64,000 nt of DNA from Erythrocercus mccallii (lineage: Eukaryota; Chordata; Aves; Passeriformes; Dicruridae). The notes under the pieces are model-generated. The model did no database searches. It was not told the origin of the DNA and worked only from the letters and a program-made list of their open reading frames with translations. Location of the stretch: positions 248,001-312,000 of the forward strand of contig VZRG01000276.1 of assembly GCA_013397435.1 (NCBI GenBank). Direction: 5' to 3'. Position numbers and translations under genes: made by a program. Shown one piece after another: positions 46,734 through 60,000 of the stretch; within the stretch, counting starts at the first letter, position 1; each line of letters starts with the position of its first letter.

Positions 46734-49700
46734 CTGAAAGGACATGCTGAAAAGTAAGTAGGCCCTGGATTTTTTTAAATAGTATTTTTGCTGTGTTGAT
46801 GCTGTATGCAGCCATGGTAGTTTGGAGTTATAAGAAGCCTGATCTTTAACTACTCTGTGACAGGGAAGTCATTGGTTTCTTAAATGCTGGAGATGCAACA
46901 TTATCAGTTCTGTGAGCTGCTTAAGGAGCACGTTATTATCTGTGGCCTTTTCTTCTGAGAAGCAGGGTCTGAGATGAGCAATATAGGTAAAGTAATGCCC
47001 AATAAAGTACACTTAAAATTTATAGCAGTACTATTGCTAATACCTGGGAGTGACAGTTTGGGGTTAGGGCAGGAGTTACCGAGGGGAAGGCAGTCCATGG
47101 CAGTGTTTGGGCAGTATCATGTGGCTTGATAGTCAAACATTGAGTTTTGAGACCAGGGAAATGCATGGGCTCTGGAACACATAACAAATATATTAGGCAA
47201 GTCATCTATTGCATGTTAGCATTTGTTTCTAGATTTTGTATGGTTAATACATAATATCATTTCCTATTCTGTTAACAGTTTCTATATATTAGGTTGAATG
47301 TTGTAGGAACATAGGAAACCTATATGTATAGCAGTTTCTATCAGTAGGGGTTTTTGTTTGTTTGTCTTAGTTTCAGGGTTATTTGTTTCATTTTTGTTGA
47401 TGTGTGTGATCTTCTGTGGAAAGAATTGCTAGAGAATTTTTTATAGGAATGTTTCTGTCTTAGTACTAAAGTAAAAATTATTGCTGGAAATTTCCTAACA
47501 CTCAATTTATCTAAAAGTAATGCATTTCCCTTGATGGAATTTTACACAGACCCTGAGATATATAAATGAACCTTGAGAGTAGCAAGTGGAAAAACTGAGT
47601 CTGTATTCCTGTGATCCCTCACTACTTGTAGTGGGCTGTTTGCACTGGTTCAATAGGTATATCCAACACACAGAACAGAGTTCCAAATAATGCAGTCTTT
47701 GGGTACAAGCTCAAACTGCCTTATGTATCCAAAAATCATTCTAGGCACCCTTTTCTGAAGAAGTAACCATTATTGAACTCCCAGCCTTCTTCCAAATATG
47801 TCATGCAACCTGCAACACTAAAACTTTCTTGTGTAGATGGTGTCATAGAGAGTAAGTATTGTAGAAATCTTAAACCTGGGAATGTCTGGGTGTGGAAGCA
47901 CTGAGGGAAAGTCAGGAGAAGGGCTGTGAGATTAGTGTATGTTGATGATCAGCAAGACCTCAGTGCTCATATACCTACAGCTTCCCACCAGGACTGGGAG
48001 ACAAAGGGCAGTGAGCAAACCCTAATGCAGGTGGGGGTGGAGAAACGGACAGTTCCTAACAGATACAAAAAGATTTACCTAAAGCCAGTACATGGTCACC
48101 AACATAAGAGGAGCACAGAAGATGGAAGAACAACTTGACGGTTGGAATTCCTTCTTCCCAGTGTCATTGACTCCTAGATATATCACCTGCATATACATTA
48201 TTGTCTGGATGCTGGAAAAATGACTTGTGCTCACATATATATTGCAGTAAATGTGCCGTGTACTTTTTTCTTAAATTTTGGGTTGTATTTATAAAGAACT
48301 TTGGAGCTTCATAACATGTGTGGGTGAATCCTATAGGAGGTGAACAGAGTACATCTGGTTGTGGAAGATGATGTCAGTATAAAGATACAAGGGGCAGAAA
48401 GAAACAGGTAGGGAAAAGGTGGAGGATCAGCCGTGTCTGGCTGCCGAGGGGTGATACAGAGTGGGGATGGGTTGATGGGGGCATGACCATACAGAGAATT
48501 GCTGGCCCAGGGATGCTAGGAATACACAATACTTGTAGGGGAGGTACTGGAGGACACATGCCGGAAGTGACTGAAAAGCATGAAATGGTCTGAACTGAAT
48601 TAAATCCCAAGGCTTGGAGATGGAGAAGATCAGGCAGCTTTTGTGTGTGTCTGTGAAATAAACTCCCTTGGTTTTGGATAGGAGTATATAAGGACCCATA
48701 TATGAACAGAGAAAGGCATAGTAAGTTTCCTCTTGTGAAGAAATGCGTACAGAAAATTATAGACCACTGAAAGAACAATAATTTCTCCATAGAAAAGATA
48801 GATGAATGGGGAATTCACATTTTAATGTAGAAACTGGTTATAGGATTGTAATAGGGTGTAATATGAAACAGTGATGCCTTATACAGATTGCATTGTAGAA
48901 ATGACAATCAGTTTCTGATTCATAAAGCTGAAACGGCACAGGACTTAAGGTCAATGCTAATGGCTCCTTCGCAGCTCTGCTGGATAACCCTAAGGTTCTA
49001 CTGTATTGTGGTGGGCAGGAGTCACCTGCATGTTTGTGTCTACATGTGGCTCCTCACTGATCTAAATTTGTAGTATACTATGTGAATATCCCAAGCTTCT
49101 GGTCATGCAAAAGCATCATGAAGCAGTGAACAGATTGGATCAGGTGGAGAAAAAAAGTCACTGCTGTATTGCTAGCTGTAATTTTCCTGAACATTTTTTT
49201 TAAATGGTGAAACAGAAAGGTGATACATTTTTCCTTTGAGTTGAACACTGACTTGCAACTTAAAATGTGATGGTCAATTTTTTTTTTGTCGAAGAGTATC
49301 TGAAAATGTCTCAAAATCCAAGTTAGAATAGACTTAAATTTGCTCTACAAGGGTCTCCACACTTCTTTGAAATTTTTTAAAGGATTTACAGGTTGCAGAC
49401 ACTTGACGTAGAACAATGCTGATGAAACCAGACAATGTGTCCAATTTTCCTCTGGCATTTGTAAAATGAATCTAAATGGGATTGGTAGATCTGCACACTT
49501 ATTTTGTTATGACAGGAAATTTTATTTTTCTGCAGTATGGCAAGAAGGATTGAAATAGAAAGAGTCTGAGAAAATCTGCAAAGCTTTCTATGTTAATTGT
49601 TTTTGATGATCTAGATACATAACTTGAAAAGAATGCAACTTGGATTTATTTCTGCTATTTCCAGTTACTGCCGGCTTAAATTAGAATAATGGGAAGGACT

Positions 49701-52700
49701 GAACAATTAACCAAGATAATAAAATGGTTTTTTCCAATCTTTTCATGGATATAAGCAAGCTGGAAAGGAAGATGCAGTTAATTTACTTTACTCGAGGTAA
49801 TCTGATAATTTCTGATTCTGTTTCTTTTCCAGTTACTTTACCTGCAGCCACAGCACAAAAATATTCAATTTTACCACACTCTACTTTGGTTTGATTCTTT
49901 ATAGTGAGGAAAAGCTTATATTTAAAATTATGAACAGTGTTAATTCTTCTCTATTCTGGCCATTGAACAAATCCATGTAAGCACAGCTTCCTGCAGTTTT
50001 ACGTCATAGCAACTCACAGACCCGGGCTGTGCCTGTACTAAATTAAATAATAAATGTGTTCAAGACAGTTGAACCCTCTGTCACTAGAGACCAACTGGCT
50101 TGAAATGATCTTCCGAGCCTTACTTCAGAAACTCACTTCATTTTGGCTGTGAGTCCTGACCTGCCTAGAAACACTTGCTCCTGCCTGTTCCCTTTGCACA
50201 GTACCTTTGCTTTCTGTAGACAATTTGATTTCTTGAGCTTTGGCCAGGTCTTCAATGATTCCCTTTTCTTGACCTGTCTTGTGTTGTGACTCCTGGCCTC
50301 CTGGCAGAGCTGGGCTCCAGCCACAGCATCTGCCTTCCTGTCCCCCACAGTGTTGTGCAGTCCTGTATGGCTCCTCCTCTGCTGGGCTGAATAGGTTAGG
50401 AAGGGTTTGCTGTATCCATTATGTTTTGACTTTTGCTATTTAGATCACTCTGGGAGAAAAAAAGCTGGCAGAGGAACTGCCCAGCTCCCCAGATGGCTGG
50501 GCTGTGAACCATGTGTGATAAGCTGGTTTTGTGAATCTGAATAACTGATAAAATTTACTGGTAGGAAGAAATGTGTCCTTCTGTAGCTATGAGCAAATTA
50601 CATTTCTGACTTGGAAGTCAGGAATCTGTTTCCAGTGAGATACTGTTTCTATTCCTAATTTAACTGTGCTTGGCACTGTAGTATATGAACTGCATGAAAT
50701 TTTTACATAAGGAAAAATCTGACACAACTTAATCTTACCTAGTCTGGACACAATACAAAGATAACTGTATGGTGGGCTTAAGGATTTATTCTGTTGGTAA
50801 TAACAAATAGATTGCTCATGGTGTCTTAAGTTAAAAAAATTTCAAGCCGTAATCTGTTTTTTTGAGCTATAATATTTTTTTTAATTTATGCACTATTTGT
50901 TAATTAGCATTATTATTAGTGTATTGTACATATACACATATTTTAAAAACATATTTTATTATACATATAGATATACTAGCAATATTAGCATTATTATTAT
51001 TATATTAGCCTTTTCCACAAAGACTATGAACTTCTTGCATTATGGGAAGTCTTAGCATGTGGTAAGGTATTTGTTGAGCAGATTCCAGTGCTGGTATCTC
51101 TCTGCATGAAGAAATTTTTCTGCATGAAGGAATCTTTTCAGGGATTTTCAGTGTTTTGTGTCAAGTGGCTGCTTATGACAGAGTATGAGCCAGTCTGAAA
51201 CTACTGTTGAAGTGGAAAATGTTTAACATCTTAACTGGATATTGAGCCTGTATAAAATCTGCAGGATCACACTCCTATTTGGCTAAACTTGATGATCAGT
51301 GATTAATGAATGCTTTTAACAATTCTAACTTCATTTTCTGTGTTTCAAGTAGCATCCATCTCACAACAACTTCATTGTGGAGAGAAACTAATTAATGCTT
51401 CTAAAGTGTTCAAATATAGTGCATCTCAAAGGAAAAATCTAGAAGGAAACAAAAAATTTTGTGATCTGGGCTAAGCCTTTGTATATAGGTTTAATAAAAA
51501 AGAAGAAAAAAATATCTGAATCACAAGCTGAACAAGAAGGTTGAAACAAAATACTGAATAACAACTACTGAACTGAATGAAGTTGTGATCCCATGGAGAA
51601 AATGCAAAAAGATAATGTAATTAAGGATTAGAAGAGAAGATCAGTGGAAACCATGCTGAAGGTTTTTAGATGTGTGACAGGCTAATGCAAGCCCCTGTTC
51701 TTCATGTTGGGATGAGAGGACATGAGAAGCACACAAAAATGCAGCAAGGGAGAATAAGACAGTTATGGAAAACTTCCAGGTGTGGAAAAATTTCAAATAC
51801 AAACATGAGGAATATACAGATTTACATTTTCCATGTTCTTTGCCAGTCTCTTTCCAGTTTATACTATATTTTTTATCTCTTGTTGTTATGCCAAAATTTT
51901 GATTTTTGTCTTGTCTAAGCTGAGCTCCTCATCATATCTATATACATCCTCCTTGCATTTGAAATATGCATTTCCCATGGCTTAGTCATATCAATCTCTT
52001 GGCTGTACTTATTTTATCTATGGTAGAATTCTTTGTGTATTAACCATTAAGAGTTTCTTTGAGGAACTCAGTCTCTTTAACATTTCCTCATTGGAAGAGG
52101 AGATTAAATCTTGAAATTTTTTCAATATGTTGGAATCTGTCTTCCTAATTACTGTTTTTTTAAAAATTGCCCATTCTCCTTTCTTCTAAACATTCATTTC
52201 ACTCTTGCTTTTTCCCCCCCCCCCAGATGCCCTTCCCCTTGGTAGTAACTTCTCCCCTGCTGATTAGAAATTCCTGATGGGTTTTTTTGTGCTATTCAAT
52301 TTCAAAACAATTGTCTAAAGAATAGACAATTCTAAAGAACTTCTATTGTCTAAAGAATAGACAATAGAAAATAGGGTTATGATTAGACCTTGACAATGAC
52401 AAGAACATACAGAAAATCACAGAAATATATATAATCTTCACCCAAATTATTACAAGGAAAACAGACTAAAACAGTGGCTCCATAATCTTTCATTTGAGCT
52501 TATGGTTTGAGGAAATGCTCTGATATCTACAATATCAAATGAGCCTGAACACGGCATTCTGCTCTCTAGAGGGAAGTATCAAACACAAACATGGAAAGGT
52601 GGAAATAAGTAACAACAACACTTCTGATAAAGGCAGGGGATTATAATGCCAGAGGCATATAAAGCAGGCTAAGAAATGATGTTGTTGCCAGGAACTAATC

Positions 52701-52739
52701 TCATTCCAGAACTGTTATTATAAGGAAGAGATTATGTCA
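46734..52739. other. non-repetitive DNA, no gene recognised
   Basis: About 6 kb. No transposon is recognised. It contains an 18-bp imperfect tandem duplication (TCTGCATGAAG... at 51101 and 51119), a C11 run at 52214-52224, a twin hairpin at 52310-52369, and AT-rich DNA at 50870-51010 in which TTAGCATTATTATTA occurs twice. Frames at 47926-48138 (plus) and 48374-48790 (minus) match nothing I know. Confidence 0.45.
52310..52369. repeat. twin copies of a short hairpin
   Basis: The same 21-bp inverted repeat occurs twice (52310-52330 and 52345-52365): arm ATTGTCT, loop AAAGAAT, arm AGACAAT, identical in both copies. In the second copy the arms extend to 11 bp (TTCTATTGTCT and AGACAATAGAA, 52341-52369). 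Between them the loop-like TCTAAAGAAC occurs again, suggesting that the block arose by template switching between the arms. Confidence 0.85.
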
Positions 52740-53310
52740 GACAAGTAAGGTAATTACTGAACCCCATTCCATGCCAGCAAGGTTATCTGGAGAACCGTGT
52801 TCAGTGTTCTATACTGAACCTGAGAAAAGATGCAAACAAATTGGACAGCATCCAGAAAAAAATCATTGGTACCCATGAGAAATTTTTGAAACCCAAGCAA
52901 AACAAAACAAAACAACAAAACAAAACAAAACAAAACAAAACAAAACAAAAAGTTTGAAAGAACTGTGGCTGTTATTTTGAAAGTCTGAAAGACAAAGGAG
53001 AGACTGGAGAATATTCTGACATGCTAAAGGGTTTTATAAAGACACATATAATAACCTATTCCACATAGTCAGTGGGAAAAAGAAAACCTATCTAATTTGA
53101 AGGAAAGATGGCTGGAAAGTTTATATCAAAAATTCTTTCTCATTGTTAAAATTCTGAAAATCCAGAGGAAGCTGCTTTAAGGATCTGATGACATCAGAGA
53201 TTTTGAAGAAGAGCTGAAACAAATGCTAGGGATGGACTAGGAATACTTCAAAATATCTCACTAGGCTTAGTGACTTTTCAGCCCTTCATTATTATGAATG
53301 TGTCTGCTAT
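52740..53310 (+). mobile_element. old CR1 LINE 3' fragment, sense strand, interrupted
   Basis: A strongly decayed CR1 of the older archosaur type. Blocks in the right order include CTGGAGAACCGTGTTCAGTG, GACAGCATCCAGAAAA, TTTGAAAGAACTGTGGCTGTT, GGAGAGACTGGAGAATAT, AAAGGGTTTTATAAAGAC, AGATTTTGAAGAAGAGC, and AAATGCTAGGGATGGACTAG followed by GGAATACTT. No frame survives. The element contains an (AAAAC)n array at 52898-52950 that is foreign to the family. The exact start is uncertain. Confidence 0.75.
52898..52950 (+). repeat. (AAAAC)n microsatellite inside a CR1
   Basis: About ten CAAAA units with one shortened unit near 52914. It lies between recognisable CR1 blocks, so it either expanded inside the CR1 or marks a later A-rich insertion. 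Confidence 0.95.
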
Positions 53311-56300
53311 CTGTAGTTACAACCTGTAAGTTTAAAAGAAGGATATGATATCAAATAATTTGCCAAAGGGCCTCATTAAACCTAACATTGCAAGATTGAC
53401 CATCTTAAAATTGGATAAGCTCTGTAGAGCCCCAATTCATTTTTGAGAAAAACAACTTCAGTCATCTCTAGCCGGATTATTCCTATATCTTCATCCTAGG
53501 ATAAATAGTTCTGTGAGCAGGGATTGGAATCAGAATCATGTTCCCCATGTGCCCTCAGAATAAGAATTTCTCTTTCTTGCTCTCCATATTGTTTCCTAGT
53601 TCTTTGCATTTTGTTGCAAAGAAGACATGAAAAATGCCTTTACTTTTGTGTAGGGTTTTTTCTTATATTTTATAGAGGCACATGCATCTTCTCCGGAAGG
53701 GAGAGGAGCAATGATCATTATCCCTTTAGTCTGGCAACTGTTGGGGGAGTCCCTTCTCTCTGCTTTGGGAGGTATTCCAATTATGGAGCTGCAGCAAAAG
53801 GAAGGGAAGGCACCACTCCTTTTCTTTCACTGTTTGTCTGTTTTTATAGCCATTCTGCAGCAAAATGGAGGATAAAATTACTGGCTATGTGTTAGATCAA
53901 GTCTCTTTTGGGCTTAGATTCAAAGATATTCACTTTGGAAGAAATTCTGCCCCCACAAAAGGTAGGCTTCAGTGAATAGCCTGTTCAGCCACAATGACAG
54001 AGTTTCTAAGCAGTAGAAGAAGTGGGCATCTGTGTGCAAGATTCAAGTCAGAAAATTTGACGGGTTTATGGCATTTCAGGCATACAAATGCTATTTTGGA
54101 TGACAACATCACTAATTTATTTTTCTTTTATTTTCTGTGCTTTGCAGCAAAGACAGCATCTCCTGCCATGTTATATGAAATGCCTGCTTACATCTGCAAG
54201 GCAAGGGCTGTTTGGATTTTTTTTCATGTTTCAGTAGTAGCACACATACCCACATTTCTAGAATACAGTACTTACGTCACCCTGTGTCAAGTTGCATAAA
54301 TATACTCTGCAGAGAAGGGAAGGTGACAGATATAAACAGTCTTTTATTACTGAAGCATGAAACAACCTATAGCCTTCAAAAATCTATCTAGAAAGGATTC
54401 CAAGTTTTGCTTAAATTTTCAAGGTTAGTGAGCTTTTCATAAGCATCACTTACATACGTGTAATAAAACCATTATTTTAATCCTGGAATGATTCAAGTTA
54501 TTATTTTATCTTGCTACTACAAAATTTCTGGGTTTGATTGTTATGAAGGAGTGTTCATTATTCTAGTAGTTGAATTTGTGAAAATTACTGTATTGTTTTA
54601 TTTGAAAGAAAATTCATTAATAGCATAAAAAAGTTTTCTGTTTCAAACTGAACAAGAAAATTAAATGAAAGATAGGCAAAATGAGGTATCTGTGATCACT
54701 TGTGTTAATCTCTGGGAGCAGGTTTTAGATATCTGAATGTTTCAAAAATGCATATCAACAATACTTTCTAAATACAATGAAGGGGAATCTAAATTTATAT
54801 TACTAGGAAGGAGCAGCAGTTTTCTGTATTTAAAGAACAGACTTCAGTTTCCAACCAAAATAATAGCTACAGCAGAAGAAAGGGAGAATGCAAACATCTT
54901 GGAAAAGTAAGTAAATCTAATGAAATAAATAGGATTTTTTGACTGTTTGGGTAGTGCATAAAGATTTAAATATTGCAGATAAACACCTACTGACAGACAA
55001 AACCCCTGCAAAATTCTGAGGCCCTGAGTTACTAGCCCTAAACTGTGACCCAGCATTCAGAGTATCTGGTTCTGGAAATACAGCTATAGACAGAAATAAC
55101 CTCTGTGGTTTCTAGCTGTGAAATAGTCCTAAAATAAATTCTTACAAGATTAGAAGGACTTCTCTGATATAGCACTTTTTTCAAATTAATATGTCTTTTG
55201 TTTCAGATGGGGTATTGCATTATCTGCTTTGCTGCACTCCCTAAAACTTGTTTCTCTCAGAAGGAAAGCTGAGTGTATTACATCAGTTACAACATGGCTT
55301 GCACGATGGTCTAGTGTATGGGATTTGTTTATCTCCTTGTTTTTCAATACTTAACCTCCTGACTCAAGAATCATTATGTGCCCAATTAGCTTTGGTTTAT
55401 ATGCTCTCTGTGTGTCTAACTGTGTAGCGTTGTTTGTTGAGAAAAATTACTTCACTACAAACTGGGATCATTTCACCCAGCACAGGCCGTCCTGAGATTA
55501 TTACCTTATCATGGGTCAAAAGAGAACAGATGTTGCTACTGAATATAGGGTCAGGAGGGACAGATTTGGTTACGCAAGGCAGTAATACCTTAGCTTCTTT
55601 AAAACTGTACCACATTCTTGAATGTTATTCAGGGACCTCTGCAAGATAGAAAGATTCTAAATTATCTTGGCCTACCACCTTTATTAATTGGAACTACCTT
55701 TTAATGGTTCTCATGAAATTCATAAAGTTAGTGCCTCTAGTTTCTTTTGGCCAAGAAACTGTTGAGAAATCAGACTACAGAAAAGTGCCCTGAATATAAA
55801 GCAATTTATTTTTGCATCTTCTTGTTTGTGAAATGTGTTGCTAGGATGATAATACTTAAAAAAATATATTTTGAGAATCTGTAAATAAAATTTTTGGGTT
55901 TTTCAATTTCTGCTCTTTCACTGCAGTATTTTGAAATAGTTATTACCTGACCATTATTTAGATTTCAGTGAGATGGTCATTACTTGAAATATAAATGTAA
56001 TTCTAACATTGTACATTCATTTTAAAAGATGCAGTTTATTATATTGTCTGAATTTATGTATTTATTTAGATTTTTGTTACATTAATTTTGTCACCATGAC
56101 TTTTCTAAGCTCTGATATTAAAGTGCAGCTCTTCACTTTCCCACACCATGTTCATGAAAACATGAGGGATGTTTTTGTAAATAATACCATTGTTTTGCAT
56201 TCTTCTTGGTAGGAGGAGAATGCTGACTGATGGTCTGTCTGACCTATGTGATTCAGAGGTGGTAACCCCACTCTCCAATCCATNGTCATGTTTCCTGCAG

Positions 56301-56394
56301 GTATTTAATAGAATGTAATAAACAAGGCGAGGCCTTTTCTTGGCCCCTGCTCTGACAGCAAAGTCCTAAGTGTCCTTCTAGCGTGGTGAACTGC
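53311..56394. other. non-repetitive DNA leading into an ERVK-like LTR
   Basis: About 3.1 kb. It contains one exon-like segment (54148-54200) and a single undetermined base at 56284. The last 80 bp (56310-56394) are GC-richer than the rest and share a 12-bp word with the following LTR. The final six bases, AACTGC (56389-56394), are its left target duplication. Confidence 0.5.
54148..54200 (+). other. exon-like segment (unsupported candidate)
   Basis: A strong acceptor (a long T/C-rich tract from 54118 ending TTTGCAG) opens a 53-bp stretch that can be read KTASPAMLYEMPAYICK and ends CAAG/GCAAGG, which would be a GC-type donor. The acceptor is convincing by eye, the donor is not. No homology is recognised. 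Chance is the likelier explanation. Confidence 0.13.
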
Positions 56395-57027
56395 TGTGGC
56401 CGCTCTTGACCACCGGCTAGCTCCGGAACCCTCAGGGGGCAGCCACAGAAGCGGCAAGGCGATGCTTGCCCGTGGGTCCTTCTTACACCGGCGCTGTCTC
56501 CCGAATCCGAAGGGGCTCTTTGGCGGGGAAGAAAAGTCGGGACTCCTCGAGCGTGGTGAACAGTGGAAGTTTATTCACTGGGACGCCCACCGAGGTGAGA
56601 GAGCCAAGCCCAAGGAGACAAGAACCATACAAAAACTGGGGTATTTAAAGGCAGGGGCTAGGGGCGGAGAGCAGGGAACAACCAACAGGCAGAGGGCTTG
56701 AGGGATGACATAAGGGGGTGGACACAACCTCTACCAACTAGGGATTAGGGGGAATGGGGTGAGATGGGGTGACCACCTGCCGGCCTATCGTCCGGCTGAT
56801 CGCCTCACGACCAGAGGCCAATGACAGGCAGGCAGGGGCACATGGACAAGGGGCGGGAAACATGTGGGGGAATGGGGTAAGCAACTTAAGCGGCTGAGAA
56901 CTGACGCCTCTAACATAGGAACACATGCAACTCATTACACAAATGAACATGGAACTGAACATACAGAAAACTGAGAAACTTAAAAACACAGAATTACTTA
57001 ACAAACTGATAAAACCACACCACAACA
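56395..57027 (-). mobile_element. ERVK-like solo LTR (633 bp, 6-bp TSD)
   Basis: On the minus strand this element starts TGTTGTGGTGTGG (at 57027) and ends GAGCGGCCACA (at 56395). It is flanked by a perfect 6-bp duplication AACTGC (56389-56394 and 57028-57033). A TTTAAATA box (minus, 56642-56649) lies about 70 bp upstream of AATAAA (minus, 56570-56575), and a GC-rich U5 of about 175 bp follows. The 6-bp TSD supports a class II (ERVK) element. Its high GC content with intact CpGs compared with the AT-rich flanks suggests that it is one of the youngest insertions here. The 101-codon frame on the plus strand is a shadow caused by high GC content. Confidence 0.93.
56642..56649 (-). promoter_or_regulatory. 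TATA-like box of the 56395-57027 LTR
   Basis: TTTAAATA on the minus strand, about 70 bp upstream of AATAAA (56570-56575). Position within a TSD-bounded LTR supports promoter identity. Confidence 0.5.
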
Positions 57028-57033
57028 AACTGC

Positions 57034-60000
57034 GATATAATTTGAACCCAGAACATTTGACATAATATAGAACTTATCATATGTGCAGAACTGAAAGTCA
57101 CTCCTGTTCAAAAATCATTCATTCCTTTGAACATTTTTAGTGTCACCCTTTCTACTATGTATGAAGTTCTGAAAAAGATAGGGTTATGCAATGTAATCTG
57201 GAGGCCATTAGATTCAGGCTATTTCAAGGTACAAGGAAAGTATGAATTTGAAAGGTGTGGAGCCTTTCCTAAGAATGGGCTGGATCCTCCTTGTTTACTT
57301 TCAGTCCTTAAAGCTCCAGTCTGATTTCCCCTACTATTTCAAAGTGAGTAAAGGCAGCCTTAGAGTCCTTATTAATTAATTATTATTAATTAATTAATAT
57401 TAATTAATTAATGAACAGTCTCCTTGAGGAAGCCTACAGTTGCCAATTCATTTCAGTGCCTAACAGTCTAACCAAATGCTCTACCTCTGGGCTACTCCAC
57501 CATCACTGTTTCTTGTTTGGGCTACTTGTACTTGAAAGAATTACTCTGTTTATAGTGATGTTCCAGGATTCTTTCCGAGTAGTTGTGAGACTAAATTTCT
57601 TTCCTTTGAGGTGAATGGTGTAAATGTAAAGACTGTCAGTACAGAAATGAGTAGTCTGAAGGGCCTAAGAACAGACTCGTTCCAGTCATAGGTAAACCAA
57701 AATTTGATTTCTTATCTGTAACAAGACATCCAGCTGGAATAAAAAAGAAAAAAACTAGTTGCAAGACACCTTCAGACTTTCTTTTTCCCTTCCGTGAAAC
57801 TTAGATGAGAAGTGTCAAGATTATATGTAACGAAACTCTCAGCTAAAAATATGATAATCTTTTTTATGCAACAAAGGCTAAGCACATTAAATGGTGTAAT
57901 ACTTTGTCATCCCAGGAGAATGTGTGTGAAAACGTGTGGAATGTGATAATGGATTCTGATGCTGATGTATGAACCTTTTCCTAAATGTGTAACCTCCTCA
58001 CCTTCATGCAAAGAAACGAGTGAGTATTACATGTTCAGGAAACAGATGTAATCTTTGTCATAAATATGCTTTTTAAGATTTGGCCAACTTCTTGTTTTTC
58101 TCTTTTTGTTTAACTGTCTTTGCATGTGCTGGACAATGAAAATTGAAGACATGACTCCTGAAGAAGAAGTGCTTTCCCCCACTGTAGACCTCTTTGCATC
58201 CATCGTAATGTCATACAACTGATTTGTATCTACAATTTGGAAGAAGCAATATAGATGCCTTGGGTATGTAAGCAACTTTGCTAAATGAGGCAATAGTGAA
58301 CCTCCATGCTCTCTGCTTTTTTTAAATAAAAAGTCACGAGAGAACTAGTGGTTTTCCCCTTTTTATTGTAGCCAAGTAGAAATTGGGAAACAAGAACATA
58401 TAGCCACTTCAGAAATACACCCATGAGTCCCAAACCCATGGTGAACCAGAACAGTGAAATTTCCCTATGAAAGAAATGTCTTAAAACAAGTGATGAGACA
58501 AAATTATAGCTAGACTTTAAGTCTAGAAGTTGCTATAATGTGTCTTCAGTAAGAACTGTTGTTGCAGTGTGTAGTTTAAGCCTTGGCTTAAAGGCTTTCC
58601 TTTCCTTTAGCAGTGGAAATCTTACCAGGCTCTCTAGGTGGATCATTTCCATTTCCTTTACAAAACAAAACAGCAATGAGGCATCGCTTCAAAAAGGAAA
58701 AAAAGAACATAACACTAAGCACATAAAGTTTTTGTGATAAATGTTTAACTGGGAAGATTTTTGCAAAATGTTTTACATTCTAACTGAATACATAGGAAGA
58801 TGGTTCCTAATTCTAAACAAATAAGCACTCTTGAATTTTAAGTATTTACATTTCTTAAAAACCAATCAGTAGTCAAAAGAAATAGAACAACCAAGTATAA
58901 AGAAAGGGTAAGTAGGAGGCGTTGTACCACTATCATCCTACATGGCAACGGTGGCTTACAGTTCCTCAAGGACTTGTTAGTGCTATAAATATTTTCACAG
59001 TAGCAGAACACATATAATTAGTTACAAACTTATTTGAAACTTAGCTCAGCTGATGTAACTTATGTTCCCAAAATGGCTTCTTTTTTTGCCTTTTTTTTTT
59101 TAAATAAAAAAAGTCTATAGGGTCTCCGTGTCCAAAATTACTATGGTGACAAGACAGATCTCTGAGCATAAAAGCATATCTGCAACAACCCAACTGAACA
59201 GGTTACATGTTCAGCATTGAATTTCTATTCTAGGCTGACACCATGGGAATGAGTTAATATATTCACATGGAAGCATAGACTGCTGTAAGTGTAGCAGACA
59301 AGCCAAACCATGCATGCTTGGCCTGTGGAGTCCTTAGTCCTTAGAAGGGAGAAGATATCGTATTAGCAATGGCTGTTAAAGTGTGCTGGAATGCAGAAAT
59401 ATAATAAAATTCATTCATAGTTATACCCAAAAAGAGAAGATGGCTTAGCATACTTTATTTCCTTCTATTTCTCATGTTGAAGATGAGGACAAAGTGAAAA
59501 CTATGTCCATAGAGCCACATATTTTAACCTTGAATTGGTGTCCATCAGAAATTAATCAGTTTTAATATGTAATTCAGAGCACACCCACCTACACTCCTGC
59601 TAAATGTTGTTGTGGGGATAGCTATTTTCTTATTTTGTGCCACTTTCAAAGAGAAGGTTGTTGAGCCTGTTATTTTTGGCTGAATGTGTAAGCAGTTTTG
59701 GAACCACAGAGAAAGGAGTAGAAAAACAAAATCAGTGCCAGAGAAACTATTTAACTAGTCCCCCACCTTGTGATTTCAGCTTCCCATTCTTGCTCTTTGC
59801 TAGCAGACTCCTTTATCCTTCTGCCTAGACTTTCTCAAACATCACTTGTTAGTACCACTGATTTTCATCATTCTGCTAAGAGTTGGCTGGAAATTGCAGA
59901 ATGTAGATAATTATGTCTTAGTCCCAGGAGTAGCTTAAAAAACCAGAGATGTGGAAGTTTCTATTTTTCTTTTTTTTTTCTGCTGAAAACTTTCTAAACT

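Noticed and set aside
46509..46757. Tyr-Leu-rich repeat protein
   Set aside because: It is a translation of the TATATC microsatellite and the N gap.
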